DNA from: Lichina pygmaea
Lineage: Eukaryota > Ascomycota > Lichinomycetes > Lichinales > Lichinaceae
Direction of reading: 5' to 3'
NCBI GenBank assembly: GCA_963422465.1
Contig: OY730169.1
Location: 620,001-684,000, forward strand
Length of the DNA: 64,000 bases
Part shown: positions 45,683 to 56,221 of the stretch, piece by piece
Position numbering within the stretch: the first letter of the stretch is position 1
How the letters are laid out: every line of letters begins with the position of its first letter
Translations under genes and position numbers: made by a program
Notes under the pieces: generated by a model
Told to the model about the DNA's origin: nothing
The model's database searches: none
The model's input: the letters and a program-made list of their open reading frames with translations, nothing else

Positions 45683-48600
45683 GTTTCAGCCTCTAACACA
45701 TAGGACACCAGCTCAATACGATGGCAGATCCACGCAGCCCTACCCCTTCGCAGGCAGGCCAAGCTTGGGCTGTGCCTCAGGCGCAAGCCCAGGAACCACC
45801 TGTCCCTACCACCCTCACCTTACCTCCAAAGCTGTTGAAGGTAGGTACGCCGAAGAGGTACGATGGATCACGAGGGGGATTAGAATTATTCTTCTCCCAG
45901 CTTGAGCTTTACTACAGATTCAACACCGCACAATTCCCTACGGAACAGGAGAAGGTGCTGTTCACAGCTTCCTACCTGGACAGACCGACATTTGCCTGGT
46001 TCAATGTCTACCTACAAGACTTCCTCAACAACAAGGAAGACCCCTCTAGCATGGAGACCACGACACGGCAGATCATTGGGAGATTCTCTACCTTCAAGAC
46101 CCAGATGAAGAAGACCTTCAGGGTCATTGATGAAGAACGAGATGCGGAACAAAAGCTCCAAGCACTACGGCAGACAGGGTCAGCATCAGACTTTGCGGTG
46201 AAGTTCCAACAGTTGTCAGTGAGGACACAATGGGGAGACAGTGCCTTGACGGCACTATTCTACCAAGCTCTCAAAGAACAAGTCAAGGATGACATCGCAC
46301 GAGGAGACCGACCCACCGACCTCAAGGATATGATTGACACAGCGGTACGCATCGACGACCGACAGTTTGAACAAGAACTCAAGAAGCAAGGCAAGCATGC
46401 AAGGCCATAGGGCAAAAAGACAGCGCCAGCACAAGACAAGTACAGCTTGACACCCATGGAGATTGATACAACAACACCACAGGCAACAAAGAAGAAAGAA
46501 ACACGGAAGTGTTACAATTGCCAGAAGGTAGGACACCTCGCAGCCAACTGCCAAAGCAAGAAGAAGAAAGAAGGCAAGGGTAAGCAGTTGAATGCCACCA
46601 GTGCCTGGAAAGGCAAGGGCATTCAGGAGCCACCGAGGGCTCCCAGAGGCACACTACCCATGAACTGGTCAGAAGCAACACTCCTCAGACAGGAGGACAA
46701 TCTCAGACAGCACATCAAAAGACTGGAGAACAATCTGCAGAGGTCACTGGAGGACCTGCACGCAACCCAAGACCAGATCAATAAGGTTCATTGGGAGGAT
46801 GACCTGATCTCCGAATTTGACACAACGGACTACGAGATTGACATAACCGGCATGCCACCAGTTCCCGAGACACCACTACTCCGACGACAGGATGCGACCT
46901 TGTCGGAGGACAGCGAAGCAAGAGTGACGTGATGGGTGGACGACACCATCAGCATCTCACAGCCCCGAGACATCGCAGCGCAAGTGGACCTTCACCAGGC
47001 TACGACACCAGCCTGCGGACGTCCTTATTGGAAAGGATGTGAGGACCACCACTGCAAGGAACATCTCCTAGAGAAAAGGAGAAGGCACTACTTCCCTGGC
47101 CCAGAATACCACAAGAAAGCCTGGAGCATCAAGCACCAGCTAAGCCAGCAAGGGAAAGAACGCGATGATTGCGGAGAAGACGCATGGGAGCTATGCTTCA
47201 CTGAAAAATGTGAAAGACACACGGCAGAACGCCAGGCTCAGGGCCTTGGTTGTTCAAAAAACTAGCAGTGCTCTTCAAATCCGGAGTTGGAAGAGCAGGC
47301 AAGACAACACTCTGGAGAGAAGGGGTTGAGCAGAGCCTTGACACGACAGCCTGCAGTCCGCATTTTCACATCAGGATGAGAGTCAACGGGCATCTGACAA
47401 ACACCATGATCGACTCTGGAGCTACTGGCAACTTCATGTCAGAAAGTTTCGCCAGGAAGCACAAGATCCCGACTCAGGAAAAGAGGAATCCATACCAACT
47501 AACGGTAGTAGACGGGACACCACTCTCCAACGACCAAGGACAAGTGACGAAGGAGACCAAGAACCTACAACTGTGTGTCGACGGTACGACAATCAGATCA
47601 GAAGAATTCGACTTGGTCCAGATACCACACAAAGTTATATTGGGTTTTCCGTGGTTGGAAAGTCAAAACCTAAGGATCGACTGGAAAAGAAAGCACCTAG
47701 TCTTTCCGAAGAGGAGTCTGGCAACTCGAGCAGAGCCAGAGAAAGTGAGAATCAAAGAGATCTTATATGCAGGGTGGAAGAAGCACCACCGGCGAGGGCG
47801 AGCCTATGTGGCTTGGATGAAGCCCCGAAACCATCAACTTTGCACCACGCATGACGCCGTGGGCGAGACTCAGGCACCGCAGCTGCCAAGTGAGTATAAA
47901 GACTACCAGGAGATGTTTGGTGAGGAAGCGGTCACGATGCTACCAGAACACCAAGAGTGGGATCACGAAATTCTGCTGGAAGACAGAAAGAAACCCACAC
48001 ATGGCCCTATTTACGCTCTATCAGCAAAGGAGCTTGAGGCCTTAAGAGATTACCTGGACAAGAACCTAGCGAAAGGGTTCATAAGACCTTCAACATCACC
48101 GGCTGGATACCCAATATTGTTTGTGCCAAAGAAGGACAGCAAATTACAACTGTGTGTCGACTACCGGCAGCTTAATGCGATCATGATTAAGAATCGCTAC
48201 CCGCTACCATTAATATCGGAAATCCAGGACTGAATCCAAGGAGCCAAGTAGTTTACCAAGTTCGACATCCGAGGCGCTTTCAACCTGGTTAGGATGAAAG
48301 ATGGCGAAGAATGGAAGACAGCCTTTCGTACAAGGTACGGGCATTACGAGTATACCGTTATGCCATTCGGCCTTACGAATGCACCGGCAATGTTCCAATC
48401 ACTCATTAACACTATCCTCCGACAATACCTGGATATATTTGTTACCACTTATATCGATGATGTCTTGGTTTACACCAATGGAACCCTGGAGGAGCACAGA
48501 CAGCATGTCAAGAAGATCCTACATGCGCTCCAAGAAGCAGGAATAAGGTTACGCTTTGATAAGAGTGTCTTCCACGTGAAAGAAGTGGAATATTTGAGAT

Positions 48601-50631
48601 TGATCCTGACGACAGAAGGAATCCGTATGGACGATACAAAAACCACGGCAGTACGAGACTGGCCAACACCCAAAAACCTCAAAGAAGTCCAATCCTTCCT
48701 GGGATTTGCGAACTTCTACCGACAATTCATCAAGGAGTACTCAAGGACAGCAGCACCCTTGACTGAACTAACAAAGAAGGAAGAAACCTTCACATGGGGG
48801 AACAGCCAAGAAAGAGCGTTCCAGGAGCTGAAAGAGAAGTTCACCTCCGCACCCATACTGGCATTATTTGATCCCGGACAGCGGATCATCATGGAGACAG
48901 ATGCCTCAGACCAAGCACTTGGATCTTGCTTGTGTCAACCAGACGCCGAAAACCACCTACACCCTGTCGCATACTGATCAAGAAAGTTCTCTGGCCCAGA
49001 ACTCAGGTATGATGTTCACAACAAGGAGTTGTTAGCGATTGTCGACGCATTCCAGGAGTGGAGACCTTACCTGGAAGAAGCAAAGTACACAGTGGACGTG
49101 TACTCAGACCACAAGAATTTGGCTTACTTCACGACGACGAAGAAGCTAAACAGACGACAAGTCCGATGGGCGGAGCTTTTAGCTTCATACGACTTCCAGA
49201 TCTTCTATCGAAAAGGATCAGAAAACACACGAGCGGACACGCTTAGCAGGCGGCCTGATATGACAACAGACAACACGACAGAAGAGCGCCCAATCCTTGT
49301 GACAAAAGAACAAACTCTGGTCTATGCTCAACCTCAGTTAGCGAAAACTGAAGAAATGGGTGCACTCCTGACCCTAGGCCACAACGTTGCGGCCACAAAC
49401 AAGGAAGAAGTGCCAGAGAGCGCACAAGAGGACGTGATTCGACAACATCACGATGGACCTCTACACAGACATCCTGGGCGAGACAAGACCCTGGAAAAGA
49501 TCTGGAGACATTACCACTTCAACGGAATGAAGCGGAAAGTGACGGAATTTATTCGCAACTGCGAAGAGTGTGCGAAAAACAAACTGTCACGCCACAAACC
49601 CTATGGAGAGAGTCAACAAATAGACCTCCCAGAAGTGGCTTGGGATACCATCACAATGGATTTTGTAGTGAAGCTGCTGAGGTCAGAGGACCCAGTAACA
49701 AAGGTGAAATATGACAGTATCTTGGTGGTTGTTGACAAACTCACCAAATACGCTCACCTGATCCTGTGGCGAGAGACAGGAACAGCAAGTGAACTCGCCA
49801 ATGTCCTGCTCAAAGAATTGGTTAGCCAGCGAGGGCTACCCACGAAGATTATCTCGGATCAAGACAAACTCTTCACCTTGAAATTCTGGAACACGTGGAC
49901 AAGACAGCTAGGGATAGACATGAGGATGTCTACTGCCTACCATCCACAAACAGACAGACAAACTGAGAGAACAAACCAGACGATGGAACAGTACCTACGC
50001 CACTACGTCAACCACCGACAGGACGATTGGGTAGAACTGCTACCAATGGCTCAGTTTGCGTACAACGATCAGCAACACAGCGTGACAGGCACGACACTGT
50101 TCTTTGCGAACTACGGCAGAAACCCCCGCTGGGAAGCGATAGCGGCTGGAAGTGGCACTTCAACGAACATCGAAAAACTCACTGCTATGCATGAGGAAAT
50201 GAAGACTGCAATTGAATCTGCACAAAAGACAACAAGCCACCACCTAAACAGCAAAAGGTTGAAGGGACCAACCCTGGAGAGGGGGGATAAGGTCTATTTG
50301 TCAACAAAAAACCTGCGCTCGAAGCGACCGAGCAAAAAGCTGGATCATGTATGAATCGGACTGTTTGAGATTGAGAAGCGCACTGGAGAAGTCAACTACC
50401 GACTGAGACTGCCAAAAAAGGCACAGATACACCGAGTATTCCATGTCTCGCTGCTTGAGCCAGCACCCAGCGACGCAGCAATCGAAACAGAATGGCACTT
50501 CGAGGACGACGAAGAAGAGTACGATGTCGAAAGGATTCTAGACAGTCGGAGAAACAGACGGAAAACTGAGTACCTGGTGAAGTGGTTAGGATTTGACGAA
50601 GAGGAGAATTCGTGGGAACCAACCAAGAACT

Positions 50632-51081
50632 TCAGCTCTGCGATGAACCAGAAACTGGTGGATTACCACCAAGCAAATCCGCAGCGACCAGGTCCGACGG
50701 AGACAACAGCTCGAGAGAAGCCAAAGCCTCCGAAGAGAAGACGTCCTCAAAGGACGGTGGAGCAGCAGCTTGACAGGCCTCCCGTTCACGGATAACGCGG
50801 AGGGCCTCTTGTTCCTGAGCATCGAGGGACTCTTGATCCTTGATAGCTGACAGCTCACGACGGATGGCATCGGCCTCCTTCTGTGAGAGACGACCCAGCT
50901 GCCGGCGGAGGCAGATCTGCCAGGGAAGCAGTTTTGACAGTTGGTCATCAGTCTCCCGCAGCTGAGCCTCGAGCTGCTCACGCTCAAGCTCCATCTTCTT
51001 CCATTCTGATTCCGAGAGATGAAGGTCGCAGCGATGACCCTTCTCGATGCACTGACAACAAAAAGACGATGCAGAACTCAC
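50632..51081 (-). other. antisense Zn2Cys6-like/coiled-coil ORF in LTR element 2
   Basis: A minus-strand open frame opposite the chromodomain end and the region before the 3' LTR. The frame is also open upstream to about 51165, and there shows ACGACRRDHAKC, then CCQCIEKGHRC, so that six Cys follow C-x2-C-x6-C-x8-C-x2-C-x6-C, the spacing of fungal Zn2Cys6 clusters. A charged heptad-like helix follows (SESEWKKMELEREQLEAQLR, SQKEADAIRRELSAIKDQES). Element 1 has the same ORF. Function unknown; it is part of the fossil element. Confidence 0.6.
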
Positions 51082-51265
51082 GACACACTTGGCGTGGTCG
51101 CGACGACAAGCACCGCATGCGATTTTTGATTCCTTGCCTATTTTGCCAACACGACAAGAGAGAAAACCACGACGACGAGTTCAAGTTGTCTGGCTTTGGT
51201 TCATGGCAAAAGAGGAGCAGGAACAAAAAGGATCTGGGGACAGAACCCTTGGAGGGAGGGGATAG

Positions 51266-51598
51266 TGTTAAGGCCTAGGCCGGAACGGCCCAGGTAAGCG
51301 AGGGAGAGGTGTTAGTCATGCGGAACAACATCCGACCGATCCGGTGGACGAGCAAGAGCTAAGCGAGGAGCTCGTCCACGCAAAAGGATGATACCCCTCG
51401 AGGAGACCCCCCCCTTGGGGCATCTGTATAAAGACCCCCAAAGAGCCCGGAGGGATTAGCTCTCCAGGCTGAACGCACATTACGAGCGACAATAGCAAGA
51501 GAGTTACCCCACTTGCTATTCATCTATTGAGTCCCTGCCCTCCTCGGTCGAAGACAGGACCACCCACATTCTGTGTGAACGTGGACTGGCCTTTAACA
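51266..51598 (+). repeat. 3' LTR of element 2
   Basis: 333 bp with a single 35-bp unit (51343-51377); otherwise a near-exact match to the 5' LTR. Confidence 0.9.
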
Positions 51599-52233
51599 CC
51601 TGTTTTCTTTCTTCTATTCAAAACTCCCCTCTCAAATACTTTCTTGACAGTATCTTTTCCACTATTTCCAGCTATGCCTCTCTCTTGAAGAAACCTTTAA
51701 AGGAATCCCCAACTATCTCTCCTAAGTGGAAATTCACTTGGTTAAGTCAAATAACTACTAACCAGGCTAGTTCAAAGAAAGAACTACAAAAGCTCTTTAC
51801 TAAAGAGTGGGAAGACCAATGGGAAGAGAAGAAAAGAAGAAGCTATCCAGGCTGGCAGACTTTCTGTCAAAAGCCACACAAAAACAATCTGAAGCTCTAC
51901 AAAGAGTTACAGAAAGCTGAGGCAAGTCTACTACTGCAAATCAGGACTGGAAGAATTGGTCTGGCAAGTTTTCTTTTCAGAGCTGGAGTTCCTGACTTCC
52001 CTACCCCACTATGTGTGTGTAGCCAAGCAGAAGAAACTGCAAAACATATCACCTCTTCATGCTCTCTTTATTCAAGACAAAAACAACAAGTCTCTTTTAA
52101 TCCCCAAGACTTCACCACTATTATTTCAAACCCAGAGCTACTACAGAAGTTCTTGTACTGGTTTATGTCTTTGAAAAGACTAAACCAGTTTAATCTAGCT
52201 TTCAAACTCCACTATTCCCAATCCAATACCTAG
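51599..52233 (+). pseudogene. LINE ORF2, piece 3: C-terminal end
   Basis: The last LINE coding piece, open from the right target duplication to the stop at 52231-52233. It includes TGRIGLASFLFRAGVPDFPT and a Cys/His pattern (CVCSQAEETAKHITSSC) like the C-terminal finger of Tad/I elements. The following 174 bp are its 3' UTR and A-rich tail. Confidence 0.85.
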
Positions 52234-52407
52234 ATTCTCTTCTCTTACCAGAAACTTCAAGATTCCTTTTGTTACATTCCCTAGTCACACCCTGCCTTCA
52301 GTTTTTATCTCTTCAAAGGTTTTCTGAAGGAGTTCACTATTAGCTAGAAGATCTGCATGGCTGTAAAGCTACTACCAGTGTAAGAATCAAATAAAATAAT
52401 AAATAAA

Positions 52408-52421
52408 ATCTCGCGATGGCC
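52408..52421. repeat. target site duplication, right copy (LINE)
   Basis: ATCTCGCGATGGCC; the ATG at 52416-52418 is the start codon of the host gene. Confidence 0.88.
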
Positions 52422-55400
52422 GAGATCCTTGCGGTGACTGCAGCAGCTGTGCAGTTTATCGATGTTGGTGGCCGAGCCTTAGTCAAGTTTTCTCGACTTG
52501 TCTCAAACCTACGGCGCGCTCCCAAAGCAGTGAGGACTGCAAAGAGTGACTTGAGTCGTCTAGTCGGTCTCGTCAAGACGATCAAGCAGGACTTCGAAGC
52601 AGCCAAGACTGGACCTGCTACATCGCTCAGTGGGGCCGTCTCTCACGCGCGACTCGATACTGCAGCAAGTTTTCTTAAAGATTGTCTGAATGAGACGAAC
52701 GAGCTCTTACGGATTCTTGATGGGCTTGACTGCGAGCGGTCTGATAACGTTGCAAAAAAAGCGTGGCGCGCCGTCGTCAGCGTCAAGGAGGAAAACAAGA
52801 TTTCTGAAGGGTTGGCGCATCTTGAACAGATCAAGTCAAGCTTGTCTCTCTGGTATCAGCATGAAACGCTGGCCTTGGTGAATAATCAGCTGTAAGAGCT
52901 ACGCAAAACTCTTTGATCGCACCCGCGCTGAGTTGACGCATTCCACCCTTCCGATACAGACAACGTTGGCTGTTGTCGAGGAAACTCATAGCAAGATCTC
53001 GCCCTTCGGAGGGCAGCTGGCTTCGCTAGAGCATAAGGTTAGGAGCAGCACGCAGACTATCCAGAGAGGTCTGCAGCAAAACGAGACTGGCATCGTAGCC
53101 TTGGGCCAGGGCATGACCCAGATAGATGGGACGCTTGTTGACATGTCAAGCCAATTTCAAGCGACTGTTGAAGCTCTCACTCGTAAGGTTATTATACTGT
53201 CATGCTGACTGATACGCCATGTTTGCTGAATGGTTCTCTCAGGTTCAAGTCCATGATGCTACTGTTAGTCGCGTTGAAAGCTGCCTCGAGTCTTTATGTC
53301 GCGGTGGATATGATCGAAGTGCCCAAATTCGGTTTGAGGAGCAAGATGTTGAAAACCTTGTACGCTCACTCAATCCAAGTCTAATCTCAAGTTATACTAA
53401 TCCAGCGATTCATATTCATAACAGGCTGATCAGGTCGTTTTACGTCTCGCAGCCAAACCAGGTTTGGCTCAAACCCTCGAATCCGAGGGCCGTGAATACC
53501 CATCCCGGGTAAATGCGCGCCAACAGGGTCCTAGGCGCTATGAGAAAGCGCGATGTACCTGCGCTGCTACCACCTCAACCTCTCGCATTTCGTGGCCGCC
53601 AATTTAGTTCTATCAAGAGACAGGCAAACGACATCTTCCCACATGCCCGCTCCATCGGCTATCGAGTACCACTTGGACGATTGGGGTCCGCGCAATACTT
53701 CCTAGACTGCTTGCGAAAAGCATAAGTCTGGCTTTCACAGCTACCTCAGGAGCTGGTGGTTTCTCTATCTCACATGGCCTTCAGGCAGTCAGAATCGTCG
53801 ACAGGAGGCGGTCTCCGGCATTCCAGGCGCTTGCTTTGCTCAGGGAAAGATTGAATGAAATCCACCCTCATATCTCGCCACGCGTTCGCGCAGAGTTGAT
53901 CTCGAAAACGTTGGACAAGACTTGCAAGCACCTAGACATGGCCTTTCGCTCTGGGAATGCTTCTGGACTTGACCAAGACATACGGGGCCGGACGCTGTTG
54001 CATGTAAGTCAAGTCCGGCTTGTCACCTGGGATATGCGCGTTGCTGAAGTCACGGCATATAGGGATTGGTTGCTGCTGTGATATATCGAGATGGTCTCAC
54101 TAGGGATGACATCTTTCCAACAATAGAACTAATCGTTAACTTTGGGGGAAACGTCAATGCTGTGTCCGAGAGGTATGTATGGTCACCAATAATTGGTAAT
54201 AAAACTTCGAGGCATAAGGCTCACTTCATGTGGAGCGACGGAACCGTTCTAGCTATGGCAATAAAATCCATGGACCTTACGATTAGCTACCTTCCTAACG
54301 TTCTCTTGGATTTCGAAGCCGTAGCCCAATATCGAGGCGACTTCCTTCGTAACTACAGCCGAAACTCATTCGTTTCTCAATTTCTTGCTAGCAGAGCTGA
54401 ATCTGCTGCAGGTCAGTTCTTCATTACCTATTCTTTAACACCTACTTGACTGGTATATATAGCATCATCTGTACTCACGCCCTAAGTGTCTTAGAATGTG
54501 GCTGTTCTGAACTCAGCATATCGATCATCAACCGGTCTGCCCCAGAACTCGAACGCTTACTTTTGGGAGGTCATGACGCAAACGGCAGCCCAGATGAGCC
54601 TGTGTCCCCTCTCACATTGGCGCTAGGATGGCGTTCTGGCATGGATGCACTTCTTGAAGCAGGCGCAGATCCTTGGATATCAACCTGCGTCGCTATCGAA
54701 CTTGGCCTAGTTTCCGAGGTTGGGGTGCTACTGGAGTTCAACTGCCCGCTGTTCCAACCTGCCATTGATACATTAGGAGCTTCCCAATCTCTTCTGGCTT
54801 TCGCTCTATATACTGGTCATCATCAAGAAATGGACACGTATGACGACATCATCAGCCTTATAATCAAAGCAATTGCAAAGTCCCGGCGCCAACTTATGGA
54901 TCTGGCCACCCAAAAACTTTCCAGCAGCCAGCTGGGACTTCTTTCTCCACAGATAAGGAGAGGGGAGACACTTCTTGACAAAGATGCGTCGTGGGTTGTG
55001 GATGCTCTGGAGGCGGCCAGCGTTGTCATTCCTCCCTTCCTATGGCCGGGCGACCATGCATCAATCTATCATCACCGACTACTTCGGATGGATAAAATTA
55101 CTGAGCTCTTCAATATAGGATTTTGCTCCATTGATGTGGAGGACGCATGTGGTCTTACTCCGGCCATCATCCAGTGCTACTCCCTTCAGCTCGACGAGGT
55201 AGTATGGTTTCTAAGTCATGGAGCTAGATCTACCGGATTTCTTGCATCTCAGCCGTTGAACTTGGTCGACGCTGTCGCTTTGCAAAGGGGGTTCAATGCT
55301 TATTGCCGGCACATCTTGGGCTCTTTCGTGCCTCTTACTTCGTTGCAAAATGTCTCGCTGGGCAAAATCATTGCAGCCTGCAACCCTACGTTGAATGATA

Positions 55401-56062
55401 CTTGTGACTGCCCCTGCTCTTCTCACGGCTGCTCGACCATGACATTTCTATTCAAGAGGTTCTCCGGCTCCTGGCGCGATAAGACAGGCTTGCTATCAGA
55501 TTGGCTGCAAGCAACAGATGGGACCCCTACCAAATTGGAATCAAACTATGCAGAAATCTGCAGACGGGAAGCTTTCGAGAGATTGGGCATGGCTCACGTC
55601 TGCTGCCAATACGTTTATTCTAATAGGCCGAGTTATGGCGACTACTATCATGTGAGAAAGTGGTTGAACGCGGATGAGGAGCAAGAGCTCCGCGACGAAG
55701 ATGAACCCTTGAGGGCTGTCCTGGAGATATACATGCAGCTCTACAAGGACCTGCGAAAGGAGCACTCGGGACCTTTCCTCGTCTTTTGGGATGCATGGTG
55801 GGACGCCCTGACCGCTTTCCCTCCTGAAAGAATCGAAGTCAAGATTCCAGGATACCACTCCCGATGGGAGCCTGTCGAAGTGAAAGCGCCTCAGCGGGCA
55901 TTCGACAGCGGCGGAAGTTCCATTTCCTGGGCGAGCTACGGCCTAGACGGACAGATCAGGGACGCAGTTCGATCTCGTCTGGGACATCGCGATGGAGAGG
56001 ACGACGCGGATATCTTTGCCGATGCGATGGCATGCTTGTTTCAGGGTGGCGATCTGCTCTGA
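52416..56062 (+). pseudogene. STAND N-domain / ankyrin-like gene hit by the LINE
   Basis: A host gene with a fungal STAND N-terminal domain (MAEILAVTAAAVQFIDVGGR, then helices to about residue 155) followed by a linker with Cys/His pattern, an SLAFTATSGAGGFSISHGLQ stretch and a C-terminal half with ankyrin-like units (ELERLLLGGHDANG, MDALLEAGADPWIS). Apparent introns: 52879-52970 (donor GTGAAT), 53188-53243, 53356-53425, 54004-54061 and 54410-54493, each restoring frame. One in-frame TAG at 53605-53607, just before YQETGKRHLPTCP, is not removed by any intron I can find. The last 1.57 kb (to 56062) is a long clean frame ending in FWDAWWDAL and a charged tail. Its promoter lies 15 kb upstream, beyond the transposons. 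I judge it a recent pseudogene; partial expression of the 3' half remains possible. Role in recognition or incompatibility is only a family guess. Confidence 0.65.
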
Positions 56063-56221
56063 GAACCTGTTCCGAATACCGTTTTCCTACCGATCTCTCT
56101 CCATTGCTCTTTGTACTTGGCTGTTCGGATTCGGGGTGGTGATGTGCTCTGAGAACCTGTTCTGAATGCTGTTTTCGTACCGATCTCTCTCGGTTGCTCT
56201 TTGTACTCGGCTGTTCGGATC
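56044..56221. repeat. 90-bp tandem duplication covering the gene's last codons
   Basis: Two diverged copies with a 90-bp period (56044-56133 and 56134-56221). The first copy contains the end of the STAND-N/ankyrin gene (GGDLL and stop); the second repeats these bases in the 3' flank. Confidence 0.8.

Larger units (their letters stand above)
45245..51598 (+). mobile_element. LTR retrotransposon 2, Ty3/gypsy chromovirus (broken)
   Basis: A full-length element of the same family as element 1, better preserved, with about half a dozen breaks. Bounds: 5' LTR 45245-45682, 3' LTR 51266-51598, CCTGT target duplication. Parts, approximately: capsid (45720-46400), CCHC zinc knuckle (46506-46560), protease with the DSGA site (47400-47650), reverse transcriptase with YIDD (48020-48600), RNase H (48850-49250), integrase with HHCC finger and catalytic core (49440-50200), and chromodomain (50510-50690). 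A purine-rich tract precedes the 3' LTR. Bases just after the 5' LTR (GTTTCAGCCTCTAAC) are shared with element 1 and are not an obvious tRNA primer site. The LTRs are nearly identical apart from a 105-bp length difference, so insertion appears recent. Confidence 0.92.
37253..52407 (+). mobile_element. 5'-truncated LINE, split by two nested LTR elements
   Basis: A non-LTR retrotransposon of about 2.67 kb (37253-38679, 44815-45244, 51599-52407), broken up only by two LTR elements. It starts inside ORF2, so ORF1 and the endonuclease are missing. The first piece encodes the linker and reverse transcriptase: KTVCLRKPGKGTY, KAWRPIALLNTTGKLMEAI, GFRKGRSTEAAL, catalytic SLDISGAYDRV, GVPQGSPLSPILFLFY and GFADDTNLLAFG. 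The second piece has the thumb-like VRVLGVYLDAKLHWHKH, the third a C-terminal zinc-like CVCSQAEETAKHITSSC. The frame stays open from piece to piece once each 5-bp duplication is counted once. It ends in an A/T-rich tail (AAATAAAATAATAAATAAA) at 52408. A 14-bp duplication flanks the whole. The clade is Tad/I-like by motif; the copy was open when the LTR elements entered it. Confidence 0.9.
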
